64,000 nt of DNA, from positions 1 to 64,000 of the forward strand of contig JAGNSU010000005.1 of assembly GCA_017987895.1 (NCBI GenBank), read 5' to 3'. Under the pieces are notes generated by a model. The model ran no database searches. It saw only the letters and a list, made by a program, of their open reading frames with translations, and was not told where the DNA came from. The DNA comes from Flavobacteriales bacterium (GTDB lineage: Bacteria > Bacteroidota > Bacteroidia > Flavobacteriales_F > PHOS-HE28). Of the stretch, positions 33,154 to 42,421 are shown piece after piece (position 1 is the stretch's first letter; each line of letters begins with the position of its first letter). The position numbers and the translations under genes are program-made.

Positions 33154-35796
33154 GTGATCCGCGTTCCACCCCTTCGCCCGGCCATCTGGCTGTTGGTAGC
33201 CCTCGTCGCGGCCGGATGTTCCAAGAACAAGGACCGCTTCACGAGCCGGGCCTACCATCGTCTCACGGCCCGTGACAATGGCTGGTTCAACGCGAACGAG
33301 AAGCTGAAGGAGACCGTGAAGGGCATTGAGAAAGCCTTCGTGGACGACTTCGACGAGGTGTTGCCCATTTTCGTGTACGGCACCGAAGCCCAGGCCAAAG
33401 GCGCCGGCGCCGATCTGGAGAAGTGCATCGAGAAGTGCTCGCTGGTGATCGAGCGGCACTCCATGGACATCAAGGGTGAGGAGCGCAACAAATGGATCGA
33501 TGACGCCTACTTCGTGATAGGGCGTTCCTACTTCTACAAGCGGGCCTACTTCGATGCGCAGCGCACGTTCGATTATGCGGGCCGCCGCTTCAAAGGGCAG
33601 AACCGCCAGTTGGAAAGCAAACTTTGGCTCGCACGGACATTGATCCAGACCGAGCAGTACGCGCGTGCTCAGAGCGTGCTCGATGAAGTGCGCGAGATCA
33701 AGAAGTTGCCGAAGCGCTTCCCCCACGATGAGTTGGCCGTCATCCAAGCCGACCTGGACCTGAAGCGCGGCAAAGTGGATGATGCGATCATCAACCTGGA
33801 GCGCGCGGTAGAGATCACCAAGGGCCGTAACGAGCGCGTGCGCTGGACCTTCATCCTGGCGCAACTCTACCAAGTGAAAGGGCAGGACGAGAAGTCGATC
33901 GCGGCCTACAAAGCCGTGACACGTATGAACCCGCCTTACGAACTGGCCTTCCATGCGCAAGTGTTCCAAGCCATGGCGTTCGATCAAGGCGATAGCAAGA
34001 AGCTGCGAAAGATGCTGGTGCGCATGTTGCACGACGACAAGCATGTGGACCACTACGACATGATCCACTACGCGCTGGCGGGGATCGATCTGAAAGAGAA
34101 CAAGGACAGCAGCGCGGTGGCGCACTTGAAGAAGAGCGCCTTGGTGAGCACCACCGACACCCGTCAGAAAGCCAAAACCTGGCTACGCCTGGCGGATCTC
34201 TACTTCGATGACCGCGCTTACCCGGATGCGCAACTCTACTATGACAGTACCACGACCCTGCTCGCCGAAGCCCACGTCCGCTACGAAGAAGTAAAGACGC
34301 GTGCGGAGGTGCTCGGGGAACTCGTCGAGCAATTGAACATCATCTCCCGGGAGGATAGCCTGCAGGCCCTGGCGGGCATGGACCCGAACGAGCGGGAAAA
34401 GGCCATCCAGAAGATCATCCGCCAACGCGAACGGGAAGAGGAGGACAAGGCCGAAGCCGAAGCCGCCGCGCGGGAAGCCCTGGAGAACGGCACCGCCGCT
34501 CCTGCCAAACCCGCCACTCCGGTGGCGACCGGGGATCGTGGCGCTTGGTACTTCTATAATCCCCAACAGTTGAGCCGCGGTCTGGCGGAGTTCAAGAAGA
34601 AGTGGGGCAACCGCGCTTTGGAGGACGACTGGCGCCGCAAAGACCGGAGCGGCAGCGCGGTGGCCGGCGCTGAAGACCCCGACGAAGAGACGGAAGAGGA
34701 TCCGACCGCCGAGAAAGAGGAGGAAGGCGAGCCCGCGTGGAAGGACCCCGCGTTCTATTCCAAGGACATCCCCGGCGACACGGCAGCGATCGAAGCCTCC
34801 AACGGCCGTATCTGCGAAGCGATGTACCGCTCCGGCATGATCTACAAAGAGAAGCTCAAGGATGTGGACAACGCCATCGAGAGCTTCGAGGTACTGAACA
34901 ATCGCTTTGACGAGTGCCGCTACACTCCAGAGAGCCACTACCAGCTGTACCGCATCTACCTGGCCCGGGAAAAAAGCGGTGGCTTCATGGACTTCGGCGG
35001 CAGTTCGTCGCAGGCCTACGCGAACATCATCCTGGAGCGCTGGCCGGACAGCGAATTCGCACGATTGGTGCGCGACCCTTCCTTCCTGGAAGCGGGTGAA
35101 GCGCGTCGCCTGGTAGAATCGGCCGAGTACGACCAGTTGTATCGGGAGTACCGACAGAGGAACTACCTGCTGGTCATCAGCACAGCCAATCAAGTGATAG
35201 CGAACGAGCCGAACAATCACCTCTTACCCAAGTACCATCTGCTGAAGGCCATGGCTGTGGGTGGCACGCATGAACTGGGCGCGTTCCGCATCGCCCTCAA
35301 CGAAGTGAAGGACAAATTCCCCGATACGGACGAGGCCAAAGCGGCGATCGACCTGCTGGCCGCTTTGGACAAACAGGCTGGCACAGCCCAGGCGAACGAT
35401 GGCAAGGGACCCGCCCCCGCCAGTACGTTCCGTGTGGACCAGGGTCCGCATTACATCGCCTTGATACACCCGAACGAGGCCGGGGATGTGGAAGGGGTGA
35501 AGACCAAGATCAGTGACTTCAACCAGCGTTACTATCCGGATCGTAACATTCTGGTGGAAAGCACCATCTTGAACAGCGACCAGCAGGTGGTGCTTTTGCG
35601 CCTGTTCGACGACCTTCCAGCTGCTATGGCTTACTACCAGCAGTTCCTGAGCGATATTGGTATGCTCGCCGGGGTGAACGATCAAGGGCATGACATCTTC
35701 GCCATCAGCCCTGACAACTACGCCCAACTCTTCCGCAACAAGGACGTCGATGCGTACGCCTCGTTCTTCACCAAGAACTACCTACCGGGCGAATGA
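33154..35796 (+). CDS. PorW/SprE-like TPR lipoprotein of the type IX secretion system
   Basis: 880 aa with a GTG start at 33154. The signal peptide ends in lipobox VAAGC, so it is an envelope lipoprotein. Tetratricopeptide helices fill residues about 60-440 and 560-760, interrupted by an acidic/alanine-rich segment (about 420-530, with many Glu and Asp). The start SKNKDRFTSRAYHRLTARDNGWFNANEKL resembles SprE/PorW (about 870 aa), a periplasmic component needed for T9SS secretion and gliding in Flavobacterium and Porphyromonas. Four T9SS cargo genes elsewhere in the window agree with this. Other core T9SS genes (porK-N, sprA) are not here. Confidence 0.85.
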   Translation: MIRVPPLRPAIWLLVALVAAGCSKNKDRFTSRAYHRLTARDNGWFNANEKLKETVKGIEKAFVDDFDEVLPIFVYGTEAQAKGAGADLEKCIEKCSLVIERHSMDIKGEERNKWIDDAYFVIGRSYFYKRAYFDAQRTFDYAGRRFKGQNRQLESKLWLARTLIQTEQYARAQSVLDEVREIKKLPKRFPHDELAVIQADLDLKRGKVDDAIINLERAVEITKGRNERVRWTFILAQLYQVKGQDEKSIAAYKAVTRMNPPYELAFHAQVFQAMAFDQGDSKKLRKMLVRMLHDDKHVDHYDMIHYALAGIDLKENKDSSAVAHLKKSALVSTTDTRQKAKTWLRLADLYFDDRAYPDAQLYYDSTTTLLAEAHVRYEEVKTRAEVLGELVEQLNIISREDSLQALAGMDPNEREKAIQKIIRQREREEEDKAEAEAAAREALENGTAAPAKPATPVATGDRGAWYFYNPQQLSRGLAEFKKKWGNRALEDDWRRKDRSGSAVAGAEDPDEETEEDPTAEKEEEGEPAWKDPAFYSKDIPGDTAAIEASNGRICEAMYRSGMIYKEKLKDVDNAIESFEVLNNRFDECRYTPESHYQLYRIYLAREKSGGFMDFGGSSSQAYANIILERWPDSEFARLVRDPSFLEAGEARRLVESAEYDQLYREYRQRNYLLVISTANQVIANEPNNHLLPKYHLLKAMAVGGTHELGAFRIALNEVKDKFPDTDEAKAAIDLLAALDKQAGTAQANDGKGPAPASTFRVDQGPHYIALIHPNEAGDVEGVKTKISDFNQRYYPDRNILVESTILNSDQQVVLLRLFDDLPAAMAYYQQFLSDIGMLAGVNDQGHDIFAISPDNYAQLFRNKDVDAYASFFTKNYLPGE

Positions 35797-35830
35797 TCTT
35801 GGGCGGCATCGGATAAGTACCTGAGGCTGT

Positions 35831-35838
35831 TATCTTTG
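35831..35838 (+). promoter_or_regulatory. -7 element of the bactofilin/ATP synthase region
   Basis: TATCTTTG is an exact match to the Bacteroidota -7 consensus TAnnTTTG, 26 bp before the bactofilin ATG at 35865 and 34 bp after the preceding stop. No good -33 element was found at the expected spacing. Confidence 0.55.
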
Positions 35839-35864
35839 ACCCATCCACTGGAACCCAGGAGGCC

Positions 35865-36326
35865 ATGTCGATCTTCCAACCCGATAAAAAGACCGAACCC
35901 ATGAACAAGGCAGCGGAGCCGGTGAACACCGGAAAGATCAACAGTATCATGGAGGGCACCTCCATCGAGGGTGAGATCCGATCGGACAGCAACATCCGCA
36001 TCGACGGCCGCGTAAAGGGCATCGTGAACGCGAAAGGCCGCGTGATCGTGGGCCAGAGCGGTGTGATCGAAGGCGAGGTGATCTGCCAGAGCTCTGATAT
36101 CGAGGGCACCGTGATCGGAAAAGTGAATTGTCAGGACCTTCTGAGCCTGAAGGCCACGGCGAAACTGCAAGGGGACATCAACACCAAGAAACTGGCCATC
36201 GAGCCCGGCGCGGTGTTCACGGGCAATTGCAGCATGGCAGGCGGTGTGGTGAAGGAGATGGATCCCATGCGGCTGAGCACATCGGGGAACGCCACCCGCG
36301 TGGAGCCGGTGCAGGCCACGCGATAA
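35865..36326 (+). CDS. Bactofilin (polymer-forming cytoskeletal protein)
   Basis: 153 aa. The disordered N-terminus is followed by a right-handed beta-helix of short repeats (IDGRVKGIVNAKGRVIVGQS, VIEGEVICQSSDIEGTVIGK), the DUF583/bactofilin fold, starting at residue about 25. Bactofilins assemble into filaments at the inner membrane and help position cell-wall or envelope enzymes. A bactofilin just ahead of the ATP synthase genes is a common Bacteroidota arrangement. The next gene begins 18 bp downstream. Confidence 0.93.
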   Translation: MSIFQPDKKTEPMNKAAEPVNTGKINSIMEGTSIEGEIRSDSNIRIDGRVKGIVNAKGRVIVGQSGVIEGEVICQSSDIEGTVIGKVNCQDLLSLKATAKLQGDINTKKLAIEPGAVFTGNCSMAGGVVKEMDPMRLSTSGNATRVEPVQATR

Positions 36327-36344
36327 ACATTGGCGGAAAGCCCC

Positions 36345-36737
36345 ATGGCGAAAAGTCGGCGCACCGCCGTACTTCCCGTCCTTCTGTTCAGTGTTCTTTG
36401 TACAGGGGTAACGTGGTACACACTGCGCCTGCTTTCTGTCGTTCTCACTTGGCCCTTCGCCGTGATGCTGGTATGGTTCGCGACCGTGACGCTCGCATTA
36501 CTGCTCTGGCAGGAGCGTGCCGTAGGGGCTGACCTTCGCCCCTTCATGCGTCGGTTCATGGCCGGGCTTGTCATCAAGCTGCTCGGTTCGCTGGTACTGC
36601 TCTTCGTATTGATGCGGATGGTGCCGACCGAGAGCGTGAAACCGATGGCCGTTTCCTTCGCGCTGCTCTATCTCGCCTATCTCGGCTTCGGCACAGCGCG
36701 GCTCGTGGGTAGCATGCGCCAACAAACACGCCCATGA
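36345..36737 (+). CDS. Small four-helix membrane protein at the head of the ATP synthase genes
   Basis: 130 aa from the ATG at 36345; a TTG 15 bp upstream is possible but less likely. Four hydrophobic segments are evident (VLLFSVLCTGVTWYT, WPFAVMLVWFATVTLALLL, LVIKLLGSLVLLFVLMRMV, FALLYLAYLGFGTARLV). Position and topology suggest an AtpI-like assembly helper for the c-ring, but I see no diagnostic motif. Its stop overlaps the start of the atpZ-like gene (ATGA at 36734-36737), so the two are translationally coupled. Confidence 0.7.
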   Translation: MAKSRRTAVLPVLLFSVLCTGVTWYTLRLLSVVLTWPFAVMLVWFATVTLALLLWQERAVGADLRPFMRRFMAGLVIKLLGSLVLLFVLMRMVPTESVKPMAVSFALLYLAYLGFGTARLVGSMRQQTRP

Positions 36738-36976
36738 AGCTGGACGACGGCATCGATAAGGAAGAGCTCGAGGAGGTCACCGGCCCGGCCAAGAGCTATG
36801 CACGGTATGGCGCCCTCGGCATCCAGATGGTGGCCTTCCTGGCCGTCGGGGTGATCGGTGGTCGGTGGCTGGATGGGAAGTTGGCGTGGAAATTCCCCCT
36901 CTTCACCTTGCTCGGGGTCGCCTTCGGGCTCGTGGGTTCGCTTTGGTTCCTATTCAAAGAGGCCCAACGGAAGTGA
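36734..36976 (+). CDS. AtpZ/AtpI family protein
   Basis: 80 aa with two transmembrane helices. The first contains ALGIQMVAFLAVGVIGGRWLDGKL and the second FPLFTLLGVAFGLVGSLWFL, separated by a short loop, matching the small AtpZ (putative F0F1 accessory, Ca/Mg transporter-like) family. Members are encoded upstream of atpB and help assemble or stabilise ATP synthase. It overlaps the preceding gene by 4 nt and precedes atpB by 86 bp. Confidence 0.85.
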   Translation: MKLDDGIDKEELEEVTGPAKSYARYGALGIQMVAFLAVGVIGGRWLDGKLAWKFPLFTLLGVAFGLVGSLWFLFKEAQRK

Positions 36977-37025
36977 TCCGGGGACCGCGTTGCGCACAGC
37001 GTTCCCGTCGTATGCCCACGACTGC

Positions 37026-37033
37026 TACATTTG
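37026..37033 (+). promoter_or_regulatory. -7 element upstream of atpB
   Basis: TACATTTG matches TAnnTTTG exactly, 29 bp before the ATG at 37063. It lies inside the codons that a start at 37012 would add to atpB, favouring the 37063 start. Confidence 0.5.
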
Positions 37034-37062
37034 CGGCCGCAAACAGGGGTACCCCCTCCTCG

Positions 37063-38223
37063 ATGTCACTGAAAGCCCTGCTTCCCAACACCTTGCTGTT
37101 GCTCGGCACCCTCCTTTTGGGTCCGGCTCTGGCGCAAGAGGGGGCTCATGCCGATCCGGACACGTTGGTGGCGCAGCCTCATGGTGCTGTGGCCGGACAC
37201 GAGGTGGCGGAACACACATCCTCCGCGCACACCCCGGAGAAGTTCAATGCCGGGAAGCTCATCATGGAGCATATCGGCGATGCGCATAGCTGGCATTTGT
37301 GGGGCCACACGAGCCTGCCGCTCCCGGTGATCCTGTGGACAGACCAAGGCGTGGAGTTCTTCAGCAGCGGCGAGCTGATGGACGAGCATCACCAACCCGT
37401 CGCGTACCAAGGCGCGCACTATACCTATCTGCTCGAACACGAGAAGATCCACGCGGTACACGTCGATGGCACAGTGAACGAAGCCGCCCAGGTGACCGAC
37501 CTGAGCCTGACCAAGAACGCCGTCACATTGATCGCGGCCTGCGCTCTCTTGCTCGTGGTGTTCGTGGGCATGGCGCGTGGCTATGCGCAACGCGGCGTGA
37601 GCGCCCCGAAGGGTCTCGCGAAATTCCTGGAGCCCATCATACTCTTCGTGCGGGATGACATCGCCAAGAGCGCGATCGGCGAGAAGCATTATCAGCGCTT
37701 CCTTCCCTATTTGCTCACGTTGTTCTTCTTCATCTGGTCGCTCAACCTCATCGGACTGATCCCCATTTTCCCTTTCGGCGCCAACGTGACTGGCAATATC
37801 GTGACACCCTTGGTGCTGGCCGGGATCACTTTCTTGATCGTGACGTTCGTTGCCAACAAGCACTACTGGCGGCACATCTTCGCCATGCCCGGCATTCCGG
37901 TGCCCGTGCTCGTCATCCTCACGCCGATCGAGATCATGGGGCACTTCATCCGTCCCATCGTGCTCATGGTGCGATTGTTCGCGAACATCATGGCGGGCCA
38001 CATCGTGCTGCTGGTGTTCTTCTGCCTCATCTTCATCTTCAGCAAGAACGGCGAGTCGCTCATCGGCGGCTATGCCACCAGCCCCTTCGCGTTGGCGTTC
38101 ACCATCTTCATCAACTGCCTTGAACTGCTTGTAGGCGCGCTGCAAGCCTACGTCTTCACGCTGCTCACCAGCATCTACATCGGCACGGCCGTGGCCGGTG
38201 GGCATGACGATCATCACCACTAG
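37063..38223 (+). CDS. atpB: F0F1 ATP synthase subunit a
   Basis: 386 aa from the ATG at 37063. The N-terminus is a cleavable-looking signal sequence (MSLKALLPNTLLLLGTLLLG then PALAQ) followed by a His-rich periplasmic stretch, an extension typical of Bacteroidota subunit a. Five membrane helices follow; the essential arginine lies in VLMVRLFANIMAGHIVLL, and the C-terminal helix contains FINCLELLVGALQAYVFTLL. It forms the proton half-channels against the c-ring. An in-frame ATG at 37012 exists but would place the promoter-like TACATTTG in the coding region and hide the signal sequence. Confidence 0.95.
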   Translation: MSLKALLPNTLLLLGTLLLGPALAQEGAHADPDTLVAQPHGAVAGHEVAEHTSSAHTPEKFNAGKLIMEHIGDAHSWHLWGHTSLPLPVILWTDQGVEFFSSGELMDEHHQPVAYQGAHYTYLLEHEKIHAVHVDGTVNEAAQVTDLSLTKNAVTLIAACALLLVVFVGMARGYAQRGVSAPKGLAKFLEPIILFVRDDIAKSAIGEKHYQRFLPYLLTLFFFIWSLNLIGLIPIFPFGANVTGNIVTPLVLAGITFLIVTFVANKHYWRHIFAMPGIPVPVLVILTPIEIMGHFIRPIVLMVRLFANIMAGHIVLLVFFCLIFIFSKNGESLIGGYATSPFALAFTIFINCLELLVGALQAYVFTLLTSIYIGTAVAGGHDDHHH

Positions 38224-38514
<291 letters not shown>

Positions 38515-38604
38515 AGCGGGCACCTACAGGGTGGTTCCGACGCCGCGCGGTGCGCGACGCGGTCCGGCAAACCCTAGGCACCCGGGTCCATAACCTTCTC
38601 GTCC

Positions 38605-39105
38605 ATGGAACTCGTAACCCCCCCCATCGGCCTCCTCTTCTGGATGTGCCTTTCGTTCGGCATCGTGGTTTGGCTGCTGGCCAAATACGCGTGGAAACCG
38701 ATCCTCGGCAGCGTGTCCCAACGCGAGCGCTCCATCGAAGACGCGTTGAACGAAGCGAAGAAGATGCGCGAGGACATGGCCCGCATGAGCGCTGGCAATG
38801 AAGAGTTGATGCGCCAGGCCCGCGAAGAACGCGAAGTGATGTTGAAGGAAGCGCGCGACATCCGCGACCAGGAGATCGCGGGGGCCAAGTCCAAGGCGAA
38901 AGCTGAAGCCGAAGCATTGCTGGGCCGTGCGCGTGAGGACATCCGGAACGAGAAGAACGCCGCCATCACCGAGATGAAGAACCAGGTGGCCGAGCTGAGC
39001 GTGACGGTCGCCGAGATCATCCTCCGTGAGAAGCTCGGCAGCGAAGCCGCACAGCATGCGCTGGTGGACAAGGTGATGAAGGACGCGGACCTGCGCAAGT
39101 CATGA
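38605..39105 (+). CDS. atpF: F0F1 ATP synthase subunit b
   Basis: 166 aa. One N-terminal membrane helix (IGLLFWMCLSFGIVVWLLA) is followed by AWKPILGSVSQRERSIEDAL and a long charged helix that forms the peripheral stalk dimer. It overlaps atpH by 4 nt (ATGA at 39102-39105). The 90-bp leader before it can form a GC-rich stem (CCGCG/CGCGG near 38544-38565), which may tune the stoichiometry between c and b. Confidence 0.95.
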   Translation: MELVTPPIGLLFWMCLSFGIVVWLLAKYAWKPILGSVSQRERSIEDALNEAKKMREDMARMSAGNEELMRQAREEREVMLKEARDIRDQEIAGAKSKAKAEAEALLGRAREDIRNEKNAAITEMKNQVAELSVTVAEIILREKLGSEAAQHALVDKVMKDADLRKS

Positions 39106-39662
39106 TCATCGCTCCGGTCGCCTACCGCTACGCCAACAGCTTGCTGCTGCTCGCCACGGAGCATGGCACACTGGAAGGCACCCAGGCGGATATGCGCTTG
39201 GTGGCGGCTACCTGCGCCAAGGAACACGAGCTGATACTGCTGCTGAAAAGCCCGGTGGTGAAACCGGACAAGAAAGACCGCATCCTGGACCTGGTCTTCG
39301 CCGGCCAGATCGGCGAAGTGACCGCGAAGTTCATCAGCATTTTGGTGCGCAAGGGCCGTGAAGCGTTGCTGCCCGATGTCGCTGCCGCCTTCACGGAATT
39401 GTACCGCCACCAACAAGGGCTCATCACCTGCGAAGTGCGCAGCGCGGTTCCGCTCAGCCCCGAGGCACGCAAGCGCGTGCAGGAAATGGCGGCCAGCAAA
39501 TTCCCTGGCAAGTCCATCACGCTTTCCGAAAAAGTGGATCCCGATCTGATCGGCGGCATCGTGATCCGCGTCGGCGACGAACAATTGGACGCCAGCGTCA
39601 GCCGTCGCCTCCATGACCTGCGTCGTGAATTCTCCAAGAACCCGTACATCCCCGCGATCTAA
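39102..39662 (+). CDS. atpH: F0F1 ATP synthase subunit delta
   Basis: 186 aa. The N-terminal helical domain starts IIAPVAYRYANSLLLLA, typical for delta/OSCP, and the C-terminal part has LIGGIVIRVGDEQLDASVSRRL, the conserved signature. It links the peripheral stalk to the catalytic head. It overlaps atpF and is followed by atpA after 12 bp. Confidence 0.95.
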   Translation: MIIAPVAYRYANSLLLLATEHGTLEGTQADMRLVAATCAKEHELILLLKSPVVKPDKKDRILDLVFAGQIGEVTAKFISILVRKGREALLPDVAAAFTELYRHQQGLITCEVRSAVPLSPEARKRVQEMAASKFPGKSITLSEKVDPDLIGGIVIRVGDEQLDASVSRRLHDLRREFSKNPYIPAI

Positions 39663-39674
39663 TAGCCCAAGGCC

Positions 39675-41255
39675 ATGGCCGAAGTGAAACCCGCCGAAGT
39701 GTCGGCGATCCTCAAACAAGAACTCGCCGGTTTCCGCAGTGAAGCGGAATTGGAAGAGGTCGGTACCGTGCTGCAGGTCGGTGATGGCATCGCCCGTATC
39801 TACGGATTGAAAGGTGTGCAGAGCGGTGAGCTCATCGAGTTCACCAACGGCCTGCGCGCCATCGTGCTGAACCTGGAGGAGGACAACGTGGGGGCGGTAT
39901 TGCTCGGCCCCAGTGTAGGTATCAAGGAGGGCGATACCGTGAAGCGCACCAAGCGCATCGCCAGCATCCGCACTGGTGAAGGCATGGTGGGACGCGTGGT
40001 GAACACCTTGGGCGAACCCATCGACGGCAAAGGCCCCATCAGCGGCGAACTCTTCGAGATGCCCTTGGAGCGCAAGGCGCCCGGTGTCATTTACCGCGAA
40101 CCCGTAAAGGAGCCGCTGCAGACCGGCGTAAAGGCCATCGACGCGATGATCCCCATCGGCCGAGGGCAACGCGAGCTGATCATCGGCGATCGCCAGACGG
40201 GAAAGAGCACGGTGGCCATCGACACGATCATCAATCAACGCGAGTTCTTCGACGCTGGAAAACCCGTGTACTGCATCTATGTGGCCATTGGCCAGAAGGG
40301 TTCCACCGTGGCCGGCACGGTGAAGACCCTGGAGGAGAACGGCGCCATGGCCTACACCACGGTGGTGGCCGCCAACGCGAGCGATCCCGCACCGATGCAG
40401 TTCTACGCACCCTTCACAGGTGCCGCCATCGGCGAGTATTTCCGCGATACCGGCCGACCCGCACTGATCGTATATGATGACCTTTCCAAGCAAGCGGTAG
40501 CCTACCGCGAGGTCTCGTTGCTGTTGCGCCGTCCGCCAGGACGGGAAGCCTATCCGGGTGATGTGTTCTACCTGCACAGCCGCCTTTTGGAGCGCGCCGC
40601 GAAAGTGACCGCTGACCAGACCGTGGCCGAGCAGATGAACGACCTGCCCGCTTCGCTGAAAGGGAAGGTGAAAGGTGGTGGTTCGTTGACCGCTCTGCCG
40701 ATCATCGAAACACAGGCAGGTGACGTATCCGCCTACATCCCCACCAACGTGATCTCGATCACCGATGGGCAGATCTTCCTGGAGAGCAACCTCTTCCTCA
40801 GCGGTGTGCGCCCTGCCATCAACGTGGGTATCAGCGTGAGCCGCGTGGGTGGCAACGCGCAGATCAAGAGCATGAAGAAGGTGGCCGGAACGTTGAAGCT
40901 GGACCAGGCGCAGTACCGCGAACTGGAGGCCTTCAGCAAGTTCGGCTCCGACCTGGATGCCGCCACCAAGTCCGTTCTGGACAAAGGCGCGCGCAACGTG
41001 GAGATCCTCAAGCAAGGGCAGAACAGTCCGATGCGCGTGGAGGAGCAGATCGCCATCATCTACTGCGGCACCAAGGGTTTGCTGAGCAAGGTGCCGGTGA
41101 AGAACGTGAAACAGTTCGAAGCCGAGTTCCTTACCATGCTCCGCAACAAGCACAGCGATGTGCTGGCCGCCTTGAAAAAGGGCGATTATAACGACCAGAT
41201 CACCGGTACGCTGGAGAAGGTCGCTGCGGACCTGGTGAAGAGCCTCGACAACTAG
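39675..41255 (+). CDS. atpA: F0F1 ATP synthase subunit alpha
   Basis: 526 aa. The P-loop GDRQTGKST is at residues 171-179, followed by the family motifs [15 protein letters not shown] and [21 protein letters not shown]. The alpha subunit binds nucleotide without catalysis and contributes the arginine finger to the beta subunit (in [17 protein letters not shown]). Length is typical. No beta or epsilon gene follows atpG; in Bacteroidota these usually lie elsewhere. Confidence 0.98.
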   Translation: MAEVKPAEVSAILKQELAGFRSEAELEEVGTVLQVGDGIARIYGLKGVQSGELIEFTNGLRAIVLNLEEDNVGAVLLGPSVGIKEGDTVKRTKRIASIRTGEGMVGRVVNTLGEPIDGKGPISGELFEMPLERKAPGVIYREPVKEPLQTGVKAIDAMIPIGRGQRELIIGDRQTGKSTVAIDTIINQREFFDAGKPVYCIYVAIGQKGSTVAGTVKTLEENGAMAYTTVVAANASDPAPMQFYAPFTGAAIGEYFRDTGRPALIVYDDLSKQAVAYREVSLLLRRPPGREAYPGDVFYLHSRLLERAAKVTADQTVAEQMNDLPASLKGKVKGGGSLTALPIIETQAGDVSAYIPTNVISITDGQIFLESNLFLSGVRPAINVGISVSRVGGNAQIKSMKKVAGTLKLDQAQYRELEAFSKFGSDLDAATKSVLDKGARNVEILKQGQNSPMRVEEQIAIIYCGTKGLLSKVPVKNVKQFEAEFLTMLRNKHSDVLAALKKGDYNDQITGTLEKVAADLVKSLDN

Positions 41256-41275
41256 GATCGCGAAGCGCGCAGCAG

Positions 41276-42160
41276 ATGGCCAGTCTGAAAGAGGTACGCA
41301 ACCGGATCGTCTCGGTCAACAGCACCAAGCAGATCACGGCCGCCATGAAAATGGTGAGCGCCGCCAAGTTGCGTCGTGCCCAGGACGCCATTGTGCGCAT
41401 GCGTCCGTACGCCGAGAAGTTGCAACGGATCCTAAGCAATGTGAGCGCCTCACTGGATAGCAACGAGGGTGTTTACAGCCAGCAGCGCGAGGTGAAGAAG
41501 GTGCTCTTCGTAGCCATCGTCAGCAACCGTGGTCTTGCCGGTGCCTTCAACACGCAAGTGTTCCGCCTGATCCGAAAAGCGGCCGCTGATGCAAAGGCCC
41601 AGGGTGTTGAGGCCACCGTGCTTCCCATCGGCAAGAAGGCCTTGGACGCCTACCGCCGCACGCCGCTCTTCAACACTGAACTCCCGAGCGACCTCGCCCG
41701 GTTGTTCGACGGATTGAACTTCGACAAGGCGGCTCCGATCGCCGAGCTCATCATGGCGAAGTTCGCCGAGGGTAAGTACGACCGCGTGGTGCTCTTTTAC
41801 AATAAGTTCAAGAACGCCGCCACGCAGATCACCACCGAAGAGCAATACCTCCCCGTATTGCCGCCCGATCCCTCGACGGCGAAGGACAGCACATCGAAGG
41901 TGGACTACATCATGGAGCCGGATCGGGCCACCATCGTGCAGGAGATCATCCCCAAGAGCCTCAAGATCCAGCTCTACAAAGCACTGCTGGACAGCCATGC
42001 CGCCGAGCACGGCGCCCGCATGACGGCCATGCACAAGGCCACCGACAATGCCGATAGCCTGTTGAAGGAGCTGAAGCTCACCTACAACAAAGCGCGGCAG
42101 GCGAGCATCACCAACGAGATCCTGGAGATCGTCGGTGGGGCGGAAGCACTGAAGGGTTAG
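41276..42160 (+). CDS. atpG: F0F1 ATP synthase subunit gamma
   Basis: 294 aa, the central rotor shaft. The N-terminal coiled-coil helix (LKEVRNRIVSVNSTKQITA then AMKMVSAAKLRRAQ) and the C-terminal helix (HGARMTAMHKATDNADSLL then YNKARQASITNEILEIVGGA) are both present and highly conserved. It starts 20 bp after atpA and closes the cluster. Confidence 0.97.
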   Translation: MASLKEVRNRIVSVNSTKQITAAMKMVSAAKLRRAQDAIVRMRPYAEKLQRILSNVSASLDSNEGVYSQQREVKKVLFVAIVSNRGLAGAFNTQVFRLIRKAAADAKAQGVEATVLPIGKKALDAYRRTPLFNTELPSDLARLFDGLNFDKAAPIAELIMAKFAEGKYDRVVLFYNKFKNAATQITTEEQYLPVLPPDPSTAKDSTSKVDYIMEPDRATIVQEIIPKSLKIQLYKALLDSHAAEHGARMTAMHKATDNADSLLKELKLTYNKARQASITNEILEIVGGAEALKG

Positions 42161-42421
42161 ACCAGCTTAGCGTTCCATCTGGTTCGCTTGGGCCAGGCCG
42201 TTCGATAGATCGGCTGGTAACCGCCTAGGCATACTGGTTCCGACATCAATACTTGAATATCAGCCGACTACGCGTGCTGGACAGATGCTTCCGTTGTCGA
42301 CCAAGTGGTTGTTTTTTCCGACAAACGACCGAATTGTGCCGACGACCATTGACACGAGGCCTGTGATCCGCAAAGATTTGCCGCACTTGAACAGCGGGCC
42401 TCCGCCCGTTCGAACGGACCG
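42161..42421. other. 261-bp intergenic region after atpG
   Basis: It separates atpG from a T9SS cargo gene. There is no clear intrinsic terminator. Near its right end a short hairpin CGGGC/GCCCG (about 42395-42408) and a perfect 12-bp palindrome CCGTTCGAACGG (42406-42417) lie immediately before the next ATG. No gene is visible. Confidence 0.6.
42406..42417. promoter_or_regulatory. Perfect 12-bp palindrome before a cargo gene start
   Basis: CCGTTCGAACGG ends 4 bp before the ATG at 42422 and overlaps a small upstream hairpin. It could bind a dimeric regulator or mask the start region; neither is proven. Confidence 0.35.

Noticed and set aside
38574-41153. 859-codon open frame opposite atpF-atpH-atpA
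   Set aside because: It runs antisense to strongly conserved ATP synthase genes, and its translation is His/Asp/Gly-rich without domain signals, as expected from codon bias in a high-GC genome.
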